In this document: piece after piece, positions 46,210 through 55,581 of the stretch
How positions within the stretch are numbered: position 1 is the stretch's first letter
How the letters are laid out: each line of letters opens with the position of its first letter
Assembly (NCBI GenBank): GCA_023129325.1
Contig: JAGMCI010000033.1
Span: 1 to 64,000, forward strand
Direction: 5' to 3'
From: Caldifarciminota bacterium
GTDB lineage: Bacteria > Hydrothermota > UBA3073 > JACQXS01 > JAGMCI01
DNA: 64,000 bases
Made by a program: the position numbers and the translations under genes
The notes under the pieces: generated by a model
Seen by the model: only the letters and a program-made list of their open reading frames with translations
Database searches by the model: none
Told to the model about the DNA's origin: nothing

Positions 46210-48747
46210 ATGTCAAAACAAAAAATTAATTACGGTATAGACTTGGGTACTACTAATTCTTCAATTGCCCGTGTAGAAGATGATGGGAATATACGTGTTT
46301 TTCAAATTGGAATGTCCTTCATAATGCCTTCTTGTATTCATTTCCCCAAAAATCGTCCGGAGTTGGTTGGGCTTGAAGCGTATAATAAACTTGGCAATCC
46401 AAAAGAGGAAATTAGAGAGAATACTTTTACAAAATTTAAGATAATGATGGGGACAAACCGTATTTATCACTGCTCTCATACAAACAAATCTTATACTCCT
46501 GAAAAACTCTCAGCAGAAGTGCTAAAGGAACTAAAAAGCTGGATAAGGGACGATAACGTTACATCTGCTGTGATTACTGTCCCAGCTGCTTTTGATCAGC
46601 CACAGATTGAAGCAACTCAGAGAGCTGCAGAGTTGGCGGGTTTTGAACATTGCGAACTGCTTCAAGAACCCATAGCGGCATCTTATGCTTATTTTCAAAG
46701 TCAGAAAAAAGTAGATGGAGTATGGTTGGTATTTGATTTAGGTGGTGGAACATTTGATGCTGCTCTTGTTAAAATGGAAGATGGAATCATATCTGTGCTT
46801 GACCATGAGGGGGATAACTTTTTGGGTGGCAGTAATATGGATTCGCTTATTGTAGATGAAGTTGTTATTCCTCATTTAGAACAAAATTTTTCTATTCAAA
46901 AAATATTAGCTAATGAAAAACGTCGAAAAAGTTTTCACCGTGCATGGGAGTATTATGCTGAGCAATCCAAAATTAAATTATCTGATAAGACTGCTTGGGA
47001 CATTGCACCTGACGATCCAATCTTTACGGATGATAGTGGTGATAAGATAGATACGGCAATCAAGTTGAAACGTTCAGAATTAGAAAAAATCATTTCCCCA
47101 ATAGTTGACAGAGCAATCAATATCTCTAAAGACCTGATGACACGGAATAATCTAAGTCCTTCTGGCCTGGCAACAGTATTAATGGTTGGAGGTTGTACTT
47201 ATATGCCCACAATTAGGGAAAAAGTTAAGGACGAAATATGTCCAAGAATAAATATTTCCATTGATCCAATGACTGTTGTAGCTAAAGGAGCTGCGCTATA
47301 TGCTTCAACTAAAACCATTCCGATAGAAAAACAACCACGGGATTATTCAAAAATACAGTTGACCTTAGGAGATGTTGGCACAACAGTGGAGACAGAGATA
47401 GCACTTGGGATTAAGGTTGATAAGAAAAAGACTAAGGGTACTGTTCCATCAAAAGTCTTTGCGGAGATAACAAGAAACGATAAGCTGTGGACAACGGGTA
47501 GAATTGAACTTGAAGGCGGTGCCGGTGTTGTGCGTCTCCATTTAATAGAAAATACAACGAATGGGTTCTCAGTTCAGCTTTTCGATGAATCAGGTGGCAA
47601 ACTGGAATGTGAACCGAATTCTATTTCTATTTTACAAGGGATTAAACTATCACAGACTCCTTTACCACTCGATATTGGTATTTTTGCTACTGAAATAAAG
47701 GAAATGAAGGGTGAAGAGCTGATGGTGGCTATACTAAAGAAAGGAACTTCTATACCTGCTGTTCATGAGAAGACTTTCCTTGCTCCAAAGGATTTAAGGC
47801 CGGGTAATAGTTCAGATGTTTTGAAAATCATTGTTTTGGGAGGTAAGGCAGGGACGAAACTGATTAGAAATACCTGTATGGGTAAAATAATTATTAGTGG
47901 AGATAATCTGCCATCTTTATTGCCCGAAGGAAGTGAAGTAAAAATAAAAATTAGAATGGATGAATCACGGAGAATCAGGGTTATCGCCTACCTACCATAT
48001 CTGGATAAAACCATAGACGAGGTCATGGATACGGGTTACACGGATTCTATCTTAAGCACAGAGGAACTTGCCAGCGAAATTGAAGCTGAAAAAACCAGAT
48101 TGGAGGACATACAGAATAAAACCCAGCAAGTTGGAGAGTTTACTGGGCCTGACCCGAATGAATTAGAAAAGACTTTAACAGAAATTGATGACCTAAATCA
48201 AAAGGGGTGTGGTGACGAGGCCCGTAGTAAAGAGGTTCAAAATAGACTAAATGAAATTGCTGCAAAAATAGATGAGATTGAAAGAAGTATAAAATGGCCG
48301 CAGGTTGAAAATGAGCTTGCCGAAGAATTGGACGCAACGGAACAAGCTGTTGATAGGTACGGAAAGGATAGAGACGAGCAAATCCTATCACAATTAAGAC
48401 CAGAAGTTGAAAAAACAATTGAATTAAAGAATGTCAAGCGTGCAAACGATGTATTAAACAAGCTACGCCAGTTGAAATGGAACATCTGGTCTGATAACCT
48501 TAGATGGTGGGCTGCCATATTATACAATATAAATGAATCGTTTGATGAAATTCAGTGGAGTGACCGGTCAAAAGCCATGAGTCTTGTTGATAAGGGAAGC
48601 TCGTTACTTGCAAGTGGTCAGCTTTCTGATGAGATTAAGGATATTGTCCGGGAGCTTTGGGACCTCATGCCTGAAACAGGCCCGGGCCAGGTAGAGACAA
48701 AAGAACCAAATACCGGTATTCCAATTTATAGACCCAAATATGAGTAA
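46210..48747 (+). CDS. Divergent Hsp70 (DnaK-like) with extended C-terminal region
   Basis: NYGIDLGTTNSSIARV, AVITVPAAFDQPQIEATQRAAELAGF, LVFDLGGGTFDAALV, VLMVGGCTYMPTIREKV; strong Shine-Dalgarno AGGAGG. Confidence 0.92.
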   Translation: MSKQKINYGIDLGTTNSSIARVEDDGNIRVFQIGMSFIMPSCIHFPKNRPELVGLEAYNKLGNPKEEIRENTFTKFKIMMGTNRIYHCSHTNKSYTPEKLSAEVLKELKSWIRDDNVTSAVITVPAAFDQPQIEATQRAAELAGFEHCELLQEPIAASYAYFQSQKKVDGVWLVFDLGGGTFDAALVKMEDGIISVLDHEGDNFLGGSNMDSLIVDEVVIPHLEQNFSIQKILANEKRRKSFHRAWEYYAEQSKIKLSDKTAWDIAPDDPIFTDDSGDKIDTAIKLKRSELEKIISPIVDRAINISKDLMTRNNLSPSGLATVLMVGGCTYMPTIREKVKDEICPRINISIDPMTVVAKGAALYASTKTIPIEKQPRDYSKIQLTLGDVGTTVETEIALGIKVDKKKTKGTVPSKVFAEITRNDKLWTTGRIELEGGAGVVRLHLIENTTNGFSVQLFDESGGKLECEPNSISILQGIKLSQTPLPLDIGIFATEIKEMKGEELMVAILKKGTSIPAVHEKTFLAPKDLRPGNSSDVLKIIVLGGKAGTKLIRNTCMGKIIISGDNLPSLLPEGSEVKIKIRMDESRRIRVIAYLPYLDKTIDEVMDTGYTDSILSTEELASEIEAEKTRLEDIQNKTQQVGEFTGPDPNELEKTLTEIDDLNQKGCGDEARSKEVQNRLNEIAAKIDEIERSIKWPQVENELAEELDATEQAVDRYGKDRDEQILSQLRPEVEKTIELKNVKRANDVLNKLRQLKWNIWSDNLRWWAAILYNINESFDEIQWSDRSKAMSLVDKGSSLLASGQLSDEIKDIVRELWDLMPETGPGQVETKEPNTGIPIYRPKYE

Positions 48748-50482
48748 GAGAATCCCTCAAAACATACTGCTTACTGCAGGTGAAGTGATTAAGGACACAT
48801 ACACTGTTGATTGCTTCGTTGGTGCAGGTGCCTTTGCCGAGGTCTACCGAGTCAAGCACAAATTCTTAGGCTTGCAGGCTCTAAAGGTCTTAAAGCCAGA
48901 TGTTTTTAAAAGAGAAGAACAGTCAAATTTTATTTCAGAAGCTACAATCCTTTCCCATATAACTCATCCCAATGTAGTTAGAGTTTTTGAGGCAAATTCC
49001 TTCAAAAAGGACGGCAAGGAGTTGTTTTTTATCTCTATGGAGTATGTGTCTGGTGAAACTTTATTCCAAATGCTAAAGAGGAAGATTAGAATTGTACTTC
49101 CACTCGCTCTTTCTCTTCAGAGAGATATATGTGCGGGGCTTTCAATTGCACATAGGCAGGAGCCTCCTGTAATTCACCGAGATATCAAGCCCCAAAATAT
49201 CTTGCTTTCGTATGACACATCAACGCCAATTGGAAAAGTCTCAGACTTTGGCGTTGCTAAAGCGGTAAATCCCAAGACTCGCATGACTGATGCAGCTGGC
49301 ACCGTTACCTATCTACCACCAGAGGGCTCCTGGGGCTTCCATACTCCAGCAAGCGATGTATTTTCAGCCGGTATTGTGTTCTATCAAATGGTAACAGGGA
49401 TTGCTCCGTGGACTTACGATTTTACCGGAGTTGAAGACGATATAGATACAATGGAGACCGCAGTGCTTAAAGCAAGAAAACAAAAGCCTCAAAAACCATC
49501 ATTTATCAATGACCAATGTGACAGCCAATTAGACGAGATAATTTTGAAAGCCATTGAAGATGATCAATCACAGCGGTTTAAGGATGGCACGGAATTTTTG
49601 GGTGCTTTACTTGATTATGAAAATAGGAAAAAGAGACCGATAGTTCAAAAGACAGGTATGCGTGAACCTGAATCAATTAAAGAAATCAAGAAAGGAAGCG
49701 GTTTCTCTGGGGTCGCTGGGATGGACGAGCTCAAGGAACTGCTCTATTCTGAAATTATTCTACCCTTACAACAAAAAGATTTGTATGACAAATATAGAAT
49801 TTCTCTTCCTAATGGGATTCTTCTTTACGGACCTCCTGGATGTGGTAAAACCTTTATATCAACAAAGTTATCTGAAGAAATTAACTACACTTTTATAGAA
49901 GTCAAGCCATCTGACCTGGCAAGTACTTATGTTCACGGCACACAACAAAAAATCGGAAGACTATTCCGACGAGCCAGAGAAAAAGTGCCATCGATAATAT
50001 TTATTGATGAAATTGATGCGATGATTCCGAAGCGCAGTGATAAACTAGATCATCACTATTCATCGGAGGTTAATGAGTTCTTGAGTCAATTAGGTGAATG
50101 TAGTAGAGAAGGTATCGTTGTAATTGCAACTACTAACCGACCGGACAGGATAGATTCGGCAGCACTACGTACAGGACGGTTTGATAAATTGATCTACGTG
50201 CCTCCTCCAGATTATGATGCTCGTGTTGCATTATTTGATATGTTCCTTAGTGGTCGCCCCACTTCATCTGATATAAAAACTAATGCTCTTGCTTCTGCTA
50301 CTGAAAACTACGTGGCGAGTGATATAGAAATGATCGTCAATGAAGCAGCAAGGTCTGCACTTAAGAAAAAAGGTGATATCACATTTAAGATTCTATCCGA
50401 TACAATTAGTACCATTTCTCCTTCTGTTTCCAGAGAAATGATTGAATATTATAATAATTTTAAAAACAAACGGAGCTTTTAA
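48740..50482 (+). CDS. Ser/Thr protein kinase fused to Cdc48/FtsH-type AAA+ ATPase
   Basis: Kinase: VGAGAFAEVYRVKH, QALKVLKP, VIHRDIKPQNILL, DFGVAK. AAA+: ILLYGPPGCGKTFIS (Walker A), SIIFIDEIDAM (Walker B), pore-loop-like TYVHGTQQKIGRLF, ATTNRPDRIDSAALRTGRFDK. One continuous ORF. Confidence 0.92.
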   Translation: MSKRIPQNILLTAGEVIKDTYTVDCFVGAGAFAEVYRVKHKFLGLQALKVLKPDVFKREEQSNFISEATILSHITHPNVVRVFEANSFKKDGKELFFISMEYVSGETLFQMLKRKIRIVLPLALSLQRDICAGLSIAHRQEPPVIHRDIKPQNILLSYDTSTPIGKVSDFGVAKAVNPKTRMTDAAGTVTYLPPEGSWGFHTPASDVFSAGIVFYQMVTGIAPWTYDFTGVEDDIDTMETAVLKARKQKPQKPSFINDQCDSQLDEIILKAIEDDQSQRFKDGTEFLGALLDYENRKKRPIVQKTGMREPESIKEIKKGSGFSGVAGMDELKELLYSEIILPLQQKDLYDKYRISLPNGILLYGPPGCGKTFISTKLSEEINYTFIEVKPSDLASTYVHGTQQKIGRLFRRAREKVPSIIFIDEIDAMIPKRSDKLDHHYSSEVNEFLSQLGECSREGIVVIATTNRPDRIDSAALRTGRFDKLIYVPPPDYDARVALFDMFLSGRPTSSDIKTNALASATENYVASDIEMIVNEAARSALKKKGDITFKILSDTISTISPSVSREMIEYYNNFKNKRSF

Positions 50483-50515
50483 TGAAACTGATTGGTGAAT
50501 AAGTAGAGTATCTTA

Positions 50516-50656
50516 ATGGGAAAAAGGAAGCCAAAAAGGAAATCAAGTAGAATAAAAAGAGAAAAATTTTCCAAACATCGTAGAGCAAGTGATTTTATCA
50601 AAATAGGAAGTGAAAAAGAGGAGGTTCTGGCATGTCAGATCGTAACTATCTCTTAA
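50516..50656 (+). CDS. Possible 46-aa highly basic peptide, unknown function
   Basis: Manual translation MGKRKPKRKSSRIKREKFSKHRRASDFIKIGSEKEEVLACQIVTIS*; directly downstream of kinase-AAA gene. Confidence 0.3.
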   Translation: MGKRKPKRKSSRIKREKFSKHRRASDFIKIGSEKEEVLACQIVTIS

Positions 50657-50688
50657 AGCCAGGACAACTCATTCATTGCAAATTAAAA

Positions 50689-50754
50689 GTCCCGCACCAC
50701 ACGGTGCGCGGGATACACGCTGTTCTAAATCCCGATAAATCGGGATAAGAACGG
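50689..50754. repeat. Composite double-hairpin repeat, opposite orientation to 9513 copy
   Basis: GTCCCGCACCACACGGTGCGCGGGAT ... CTGTTCTAAATCCCGATAAATCGGGATAAGAACGG. Confidence 0.85.
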
Positions 50755-50769
50755 TCAGCAGGAGGAAAG

Positions 50770-51585
50770 ATGAAAAGATGTGTTTGGATAAGCATTTCAA
50801 TTTTTATAGTTTTATTGTTTATACTCTTTGCTATCTTTGGCAAAAGAACTACTTTTGGAAAATCAATTGGACTCGTTGAAGTAAAGGGTATAATTAAATC
50901 ATCTGAAGAAGTTATCAAAAACCTCAACAAATGCAAGAAAAATCCCAATATTCGTGCTGTTGTTATAAGTATTAATTCTCCGGGAGGCACGGTTGTTCCC
51001 TGTCAGGAAATGTATAAAGCCATAAAAGAGCTTCAAAAACCCACTGTTGCTTCTTTAGGGATATCTGCTGCTTCTGGTGGGTATTATGTTGCCTGTGCCT
51101 GTGACCGCATAGTAAGTAATCCAGGAACAATGACAGGCTCTATCGGCGTGATAATGGAACTTCCAAATGTGGCTGAGTTGATAAAAAAGTTAGGAGTCAA
51201 ATTTAATGTTATTAAATCAAAACCCCACAAAGACATAGGTTCTCCATATAGAGAAATGACTCCTGGTGAGAAACAACTTTTAAAAGGTGTAGTAGATGAT
51301 GTTTATAATCAGTTTGTAGATGCAGTGATAGAAGGAAGAAAATTACCTCGCAATAAAGTCCTTGAAATTGCAGATGGTAGAATATTATCTGGTAGACAGG
51401 CACTTAAACTCGGACTTGTGGATACACTTGGCACTTTACATGATGCTAAGCTTATTGCCGGTGCACTCGCTGGTATCCCTGGTGAGCCAAAAATAATAAC
51501 ATTTCGCAGACCCCGCCCATTATTAACCCGTCTACTTAAAGGAATTATTGAGGAGAAACAAGAAATCAAGTTAGAATACAGGTAA
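50770..51585 (+). CDS. sppA: Signal peptide peptidase SppA-type serine protease
   Basis: VVISINSPGGTVVPCQEMYKAI, SLGISAASGGYYVACACDRI, TGSIGVI; AGGAGG Shine-Dalgarno. Confidence 0.9.
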   Translation: MKRCVWISISIFIVLLFILFAIFGKRTTFGKSIGLVEVKGIIKSSEEVIKNLNKCKKNPNIRAVVISINSPGGTVVPCQEMYKAIKELQKPTVASLGISAASGGYYVACACDRIVSNPGTMTGSIGVIMELPNVAELIKKLGVKFNVIKSKPHKDIGSPYREMTPGEKQLLKGVVDDVYNQFVDAVIEGRKLPRNKVLEIADGRILSGRQALKLGLVDTLGTLHDAKLIAGALAGIPGEPKIITFRRPRPLLTRLLKGIIEEKQEIKLEYR

Positions 51586-51675
51586 TTACTATAAAAATGC
51601 AAAATGTAAAATTAACTAAAAAGGGAGCCACACCTGTCCACCTTTGTCAACTGACGGATTGATTTTTAAATTCTT

Positions 51676-52923
51676 ATGAGAGTTAGTTTTGAGACTTTGG
51701 GTTGTAGATTGAATCAATATGATACGCAGTTGTTAACTGAAGGGTTTAAAGAAGCGGGATTTAAAATTGTTGACCATAAAGAGAAGGCAGATGTTCGTGT
51801 AGTTAATACTTGTATTGTAACTTCAAAAGCGGCGAGAGAATCAAAAAATATAGCAAAAAACTATTCTCGTGACTCTAATCGCCCTTTTATTATCGTGACT
51901 GGCTGTTATGCTAAAATTGGCATAGAGGAAATAAAAGCAATTCCTGGGGTCGGAATCATTGAACCAAACCTCAATAAAATAGCTCTTAAGTTTTTGCATA
52001 CATCTTTGCCTATGACAATTAAAAGTTTTGAAAAGCATATTAAAGCATTTGTAAAAATTCAATCAGGATGTGACCAATTTTGTAGTTACTGCATAGTCCC
52101 TTATGCAAGAGGAACTCCACAGTCAAGACCACTTGAAGAAATAATTTCTGAGATTAAGGCTCTAATTGCTAATGGATATGAAGAATTTGTCCTCACAGGA
52201 ACAAACATTGGTAAATGCAATTTATTAAATATAGTTAAAGCTATTGAAAAAATACCTGGTATCCGCAGGTTTGGGTTTAGTTCAATTGAGCCTCCCAACC
52301 CATCAGCTAACGGGTTGGGAATTTCTGATGAATTATTAGAATTTATTAGCGAGTCTCAAAAGTTTTCTAAATATTTTCACATACCTCTTCAGAGTGGAGA
52401 TAATAAAATTCTTGAGTTAATGGGACGCTGGTATACTGCCGAGGAATACGAAGAACTTATCTGTAAAATTAAGGAAAAAATTCCTGATGTTGCCATAGGA
52501 GCGGATGTAATTGTTGGATTCCCCGGAGAAGGAGAACAAGAGTTTTTAAATACCTATAATTTGATTTCCCAGTCTCCAATTTCTCGGTTACATGTATTTA
52601 GATATTCCAAAAGACCAAGAACTAAAGCATTGGATTTAATCCGTCAGCCGACGGATGAAGTCTCCGAAGGAATCAAGAAAGAGAGAAGCAAGATTCTCAG
52701 AGAACTGAGTAAAAGGAAATGGCAAGAATTTAGGAACCAATTCATAGACAAAATTCTTGAAGCACACATAGAATCAAAACCAAAAAATGGGTATCAAGTT
52801 GGAGTGACTTCAAATTACATAAAAGTCCTATTTAAGTCTCCTTTTGAACTTGGAAATAAGTTTGTCAAACTTAAAATTAAAGATGTTAATAACTCTTATA
52901 GTCACGGACAATTAGTGATATGA
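51676..52923 (+). CDS. mtaB: tRNA (N6-threonylcarbamoyladenosine(37)-C2)-methylthiotransferase
   Basis: ETLGCRLNQYDTQ, VNTCIVTSKA, QSGCDQFCSYCIVPYARG radical SAM motif. Confidence 0.88.
   Translation: MRVSFETLGCRLNQYDTQLLTEGFKEAGFKIVDHKEKADVRVVNTCIVTSKAARESKNIAKNYSRDSNRPFIIVTGCYAKIGIEEIKAIPGVGIIEPNLNKIALKFLHTSLPMTIKSFEKHIKAFVKIQSGCDQFCSYCIVPYARGTPQSRPLEEIISEIKALIANGYEEFVLTGTNIGKCNLLNIVKAIEKIPGIRRFGFSSIEPPNPSANGLGISDELLEFISESQKFSKYFHIPLQSGDNKILELMGRWYTAEEYEELICKIKEKIPDVAIGADVIVGFPGEGEQEFLNTYNLISQSPISRLHVFRYSKRPRTKALDLIRQPTDEVSEGIKKERSKILRELSKRKWQEFRNQFIDKILEAHIESKPKNGYQVGVTSNYIKVLFKSPFELGNKFVKLKIKDVNNSYSHGQLVI
52293..52320. repeat. Palindrome in mtaB
   Basis: TCCCAACCCatcagctaacGGGTTGGGA. 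Confidence 0.8.
52639..52656. repeat. Palindrome in mtaB
   Basis: ATCCGTCagccGACGGAT. Confidence 0.75.
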
Positions 52924-54626
52924 TTTCAATTTTGTGGTTAATTTTAGCCACAGTAGGAGCATATAGCAATACGCCCCTGCAAATATTTCTTTCTGAGAAA
53001 CCTGTTCAAGTATTTAAAGAACATAAAACTAATATTTATTCGGTTGCCTTTAATCCTTCATCTGAACTATTAGCCTCGGGAAGTAAAGATGGGATTATAA
53101 ATGTATGGCGTATAAAAGATGGCTCATTGCTGCATACTCTTAATCATGGTTCTCAGGTGCGTTCGGTTTGCTTTTCGCCTGATAATTTGTGGATTGTTTC
53201 AAGTGGAAGAAACGGATTGATAAAAATTTGGGATTTCAAATCGGACAGGAGCAAGCCCTGTCCCTACTTTACAATTGATACCCATCAAGAGAGGGTTTAT
53301 TCAGTTTGTTTCGACCCTGCTGGTGAATGGTTAGCTTCAGCTGGAAAAAACCACACCATTAAAATCTGGAGTATTCCAGATTTCAACCTTCTACGAACTC
53401 TTCCCGGTCATGAAGACCTCATTTACTCTCTTTTTCTCTCATTAGATGGTTCACCACGAAGTGGTAATTTTTTAATATCAGGCAGCAAGGATAAAACAGT
53501 GAGAATATGGAGGACTTCTGATTGGGGATATGTCGGTGTTTTAAAGAGTCATAAGGGACGAGTATATTCTGTATCAATATCTCCTGATGACAAAATTATA
53601 GCCTCTGGGAGTGAAGATAATACTATAAAGCTCTGGGACACAGATAGTTTAAAGCTTTTTAAGACATTAAAAACACATCAAAATTATGTAAGAACTTTAG
53701 CTTTTAGCCCGGAATACCCTATCTTAGCATCAGGCAGTCTTGATAGGACTTTAAGACTCTGGAATTTAGAAGGTAAACTATTAGCTACAAGAAATTTTGA
53801 ATCTGGGTTATGGGATGTGAAGTTTTCACCTAACAGCGAATGGCTGGCAGTCGCTTCAGGGACTGAAATTTATATTTTTACAGTCTTTACACCTGGTAGG
53901 AAAATAGCTTCAGAGGGTCCACCGAAGCTCACATTTACCTCTACTATTCAAGATGAGAATAGCAATAAAATTCTTGAAGCAGGTGAACTCGTCAACTTAA
54001 TTATTGAAATTATTAATGAAGGTAAAGGTTACGCAGATGAGGTAAAAGTATTTGTGGAAACAGAGGAAACTGATTTAGCCGCATTTGAGCAAAGTAAATT
54101 TCTTGGAATGATTGCTCCCGGGGATACAAAGGTTGTAGACTTTAAAGCTTTAATTCCATATTCAATCAGAAATTGGGATAGTTATATCCATATTAAGGTC
54201 TGTAGTCCAGAACTTCAGTCCTTGAAAGAGAAGATTTTTGTCAAAACAAAAGCGTTACTTCCGCCCAATTTTAATATAGTTTATAACATAGATGATTCTG
54301 ATGGAAATGCTAACGGCATAATAGACCGTGGAGAACCTGTGAAACTCAGAGTAAAAGTTCAAAACCTGGGTGAAGCAATAGCAAGAGATGTAAAAGTATT
54401 ATTAAGTACTGAGACTGAAGGCCTAAGTTTAACGAAGACCGAACAAAATCTTGGTGCTATACTTGCTAAATCAAGTCAGATTACCAATTTTATTTTCAAA
54501 GTTAGTAAAGACTTCAAGGAAGAAAGCTTTATATTCTTTCTCAAGGTAAAAGAAAAGTCAGGTTTTTTTACTGCCAAGAAAGAGATTACTTTATTCATAG
54601 CTAAACCTAAAATACCTATCAAATAA
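52920..54626 (+). CDS. WD40-repeat exported protein with C-terminal CARDB-like domains
   Basis: Seven or so blades of VYSVSISPDDKIIASGSEDNTIKLWD type; C-terminal DENSNKILEAGELVNLIIEIINEGKGYADEV. Confidence 0.85.
   Translation: MISILWLILATVGAYSNTPLQIFLSEKPVQVFKEHKTNIYSVAFNPSSELLASGSKDGIINVWRIKDGSLLHTLNHGSQVRSVCFSPDNLWIVSSGRNGLIKIWDFKSDRSKPCPYFTIDTHQERVYSVCFDPAGEWLASAGKNHTIKIWSIPDFNLLRTLPGHEDLIYSLFLSLDGSPRSGNFLISGSKDKTVRIWRTSDWGYVGVLKSHKGRVYSVSISPDDKIIASGSEDNTIKLWDTDSLKLFKTLKTHQNYVRTLAFSPEYPILASGSLDRTLRLWNLEGKLLATRNFESGLWDVKFSPNSEWLAVASGTEIYIFTVFTPGRKIASEGPPKLTFTSTIQDENSNKILEAGELVNLIIEIINEGKGYADEVKVFVETEETDLAAFEQSKFLGMIAPGDTKVVDFKALIPYSIRNWDSYIHIKVCSPELQSLKEKIFVKTKALLPPNFNIVYNIDDSDGNANGIIDRGEPVKLRVKVQNLGEAIARDVKVLLSTETEGLSLTKTEQNLGAILAKSSQITNFIFKVSKDFKEESFIFFLKVKEKSGFFTAKKEITLFIAKPKIPIK
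52953..52980. repeat. Degenerate GTAGGGGC-type palindrome at signal-peptide end of WD40 gene
   Basis: GTAGGAGCATATAGCAATACGCCCCTGC. Confidence 0.6.
53243..53263. repeat. Palindrome in WD40 gene
   Basis: GGACAGGagcaagCCCTGTCC. Confidence 0.8.
53447..53464. repeat. Solo/empty form of the 36-bp insert in the WD40 gene
   Basis: GATGGTTCACCACGAAGTGG equals the flanks of the 17571 copy with one 36-bp unit removed (one mismatch). Confidence 0.7.
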
Positions 54627-54636
54627 TTTCCAAAAA

Positions 54637-55581
54637 ATGTTTCTTGACCAAATAAGAATAAGAGTTGAGGGGGGTAAAGGTGGAGATGGTTGTGTAAGTT
54701 TTAGAAGAGAAAAATATGTGCCTCGGGGTGGCCCTGACGGTGGTGAAGGAGGTAAAGGTGGAGATGTAATTTTGGAGGCATGTGAAAATCTCAATAGTTT
54801 ATATCATCTTTATTACACTCCTTATTTAAAAGCAAAACATGGAGGTCATGGGAAAGGTAAAAACAGTCGTGGCAAAGATAGAGAAAATTTAATAGTTAAA
54901 GTTCCTCCTGGAACTATTGTGTATGAACAGAACGATTCCAAGAAATTACTCATAGACCTTAATCTCGGTGATAGCTTTATAGTAGCAAAGGGAGGAAAAG
55001 GTGGCAGGGGAAATACTGCGTTCAAAAGTTCAACCAATAGAGTACCGAGGATTAGAGAATTAGGCGAAGAAGGAGAAAAGAAAACTTTATTACTTGAACT
55101 CAAATTAATTGCTGATGTTGGATTTGTAGGTTATCCAAACGCTGGAAAATCTACTTTACTTGCCAGAATTTCAAATGCTAAACCTAAAATTGCTTCTTAC
55201 CCCTTTACAACTCTTACTCCAAATTTAGGAGTCAGGTATATAAACAATCAAAAAGTTACTTTTGCTGATATTCCTGGCATAATAGAAGATGCACACAAAG
55301 GGAAAGGGTTAGGGCTTGACTTTTTACGGCATATAGAACGTACTGGAATCTTAATTTTTATACTTGATATCACTAAAAACCCTTTAAGTGATTATAAGAC
55401 TTTGAAGAACGAAATAAAGGAACATAATCCCTTTATTTTAAAGAAACCTCAAGTTATTGTGTTAAATAAGATAGACCTTATAAAAAAGAAAATACCCATT
55501 GAGGATGCAATTTACATTTCTGCCTTAAAGGGAGATGGGATTGAAAATCTTTTATCAAGATTAAAAGAGAAATTAAAATGA
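54637..55581 (+). CDS. obgE: GTPase Obg
   Basis: Gly-rich N-domain GGKGGDGCVSFRREKYVPRGGPDGG; GYPNAGKSTLL, DIPGIIEDAHKGKGLGLDFLRHIER. Confidence 0.95.
   Translation: MFLDQIRIRVEGGKGGDGCVSFRREKYVPRGGPDGGEGGKGGDVILEACENLNSLYHLYYTPYLKAKHGGHGKGKNSRGKDRENLIVKVPPGTIVYEQNDSKKLLIDLNLGDSFIVAKGGKGGRGNTAFKSSTNRVPRIRELGEEGEKKTLLLELKLIADVGFVGYPNAGKSTLLARISNAKPKIASYPFTTLTPNLGVRYINNQKVTFADIPGIIEDAHKGKGLGLDFLRHIERTGILIFILDITKNPLSDYKTLKNEIKEHNPFILKKPQVIVLNKIDLIKKKIPIEDAIYISALKGDGIENLLSRLKEKLK

Noticed and set aside
48140-48527. Minus-strand ORFs inside the Hsp70 gene
   Set aside because: No start context or recognisable domain; shadow ORFs.
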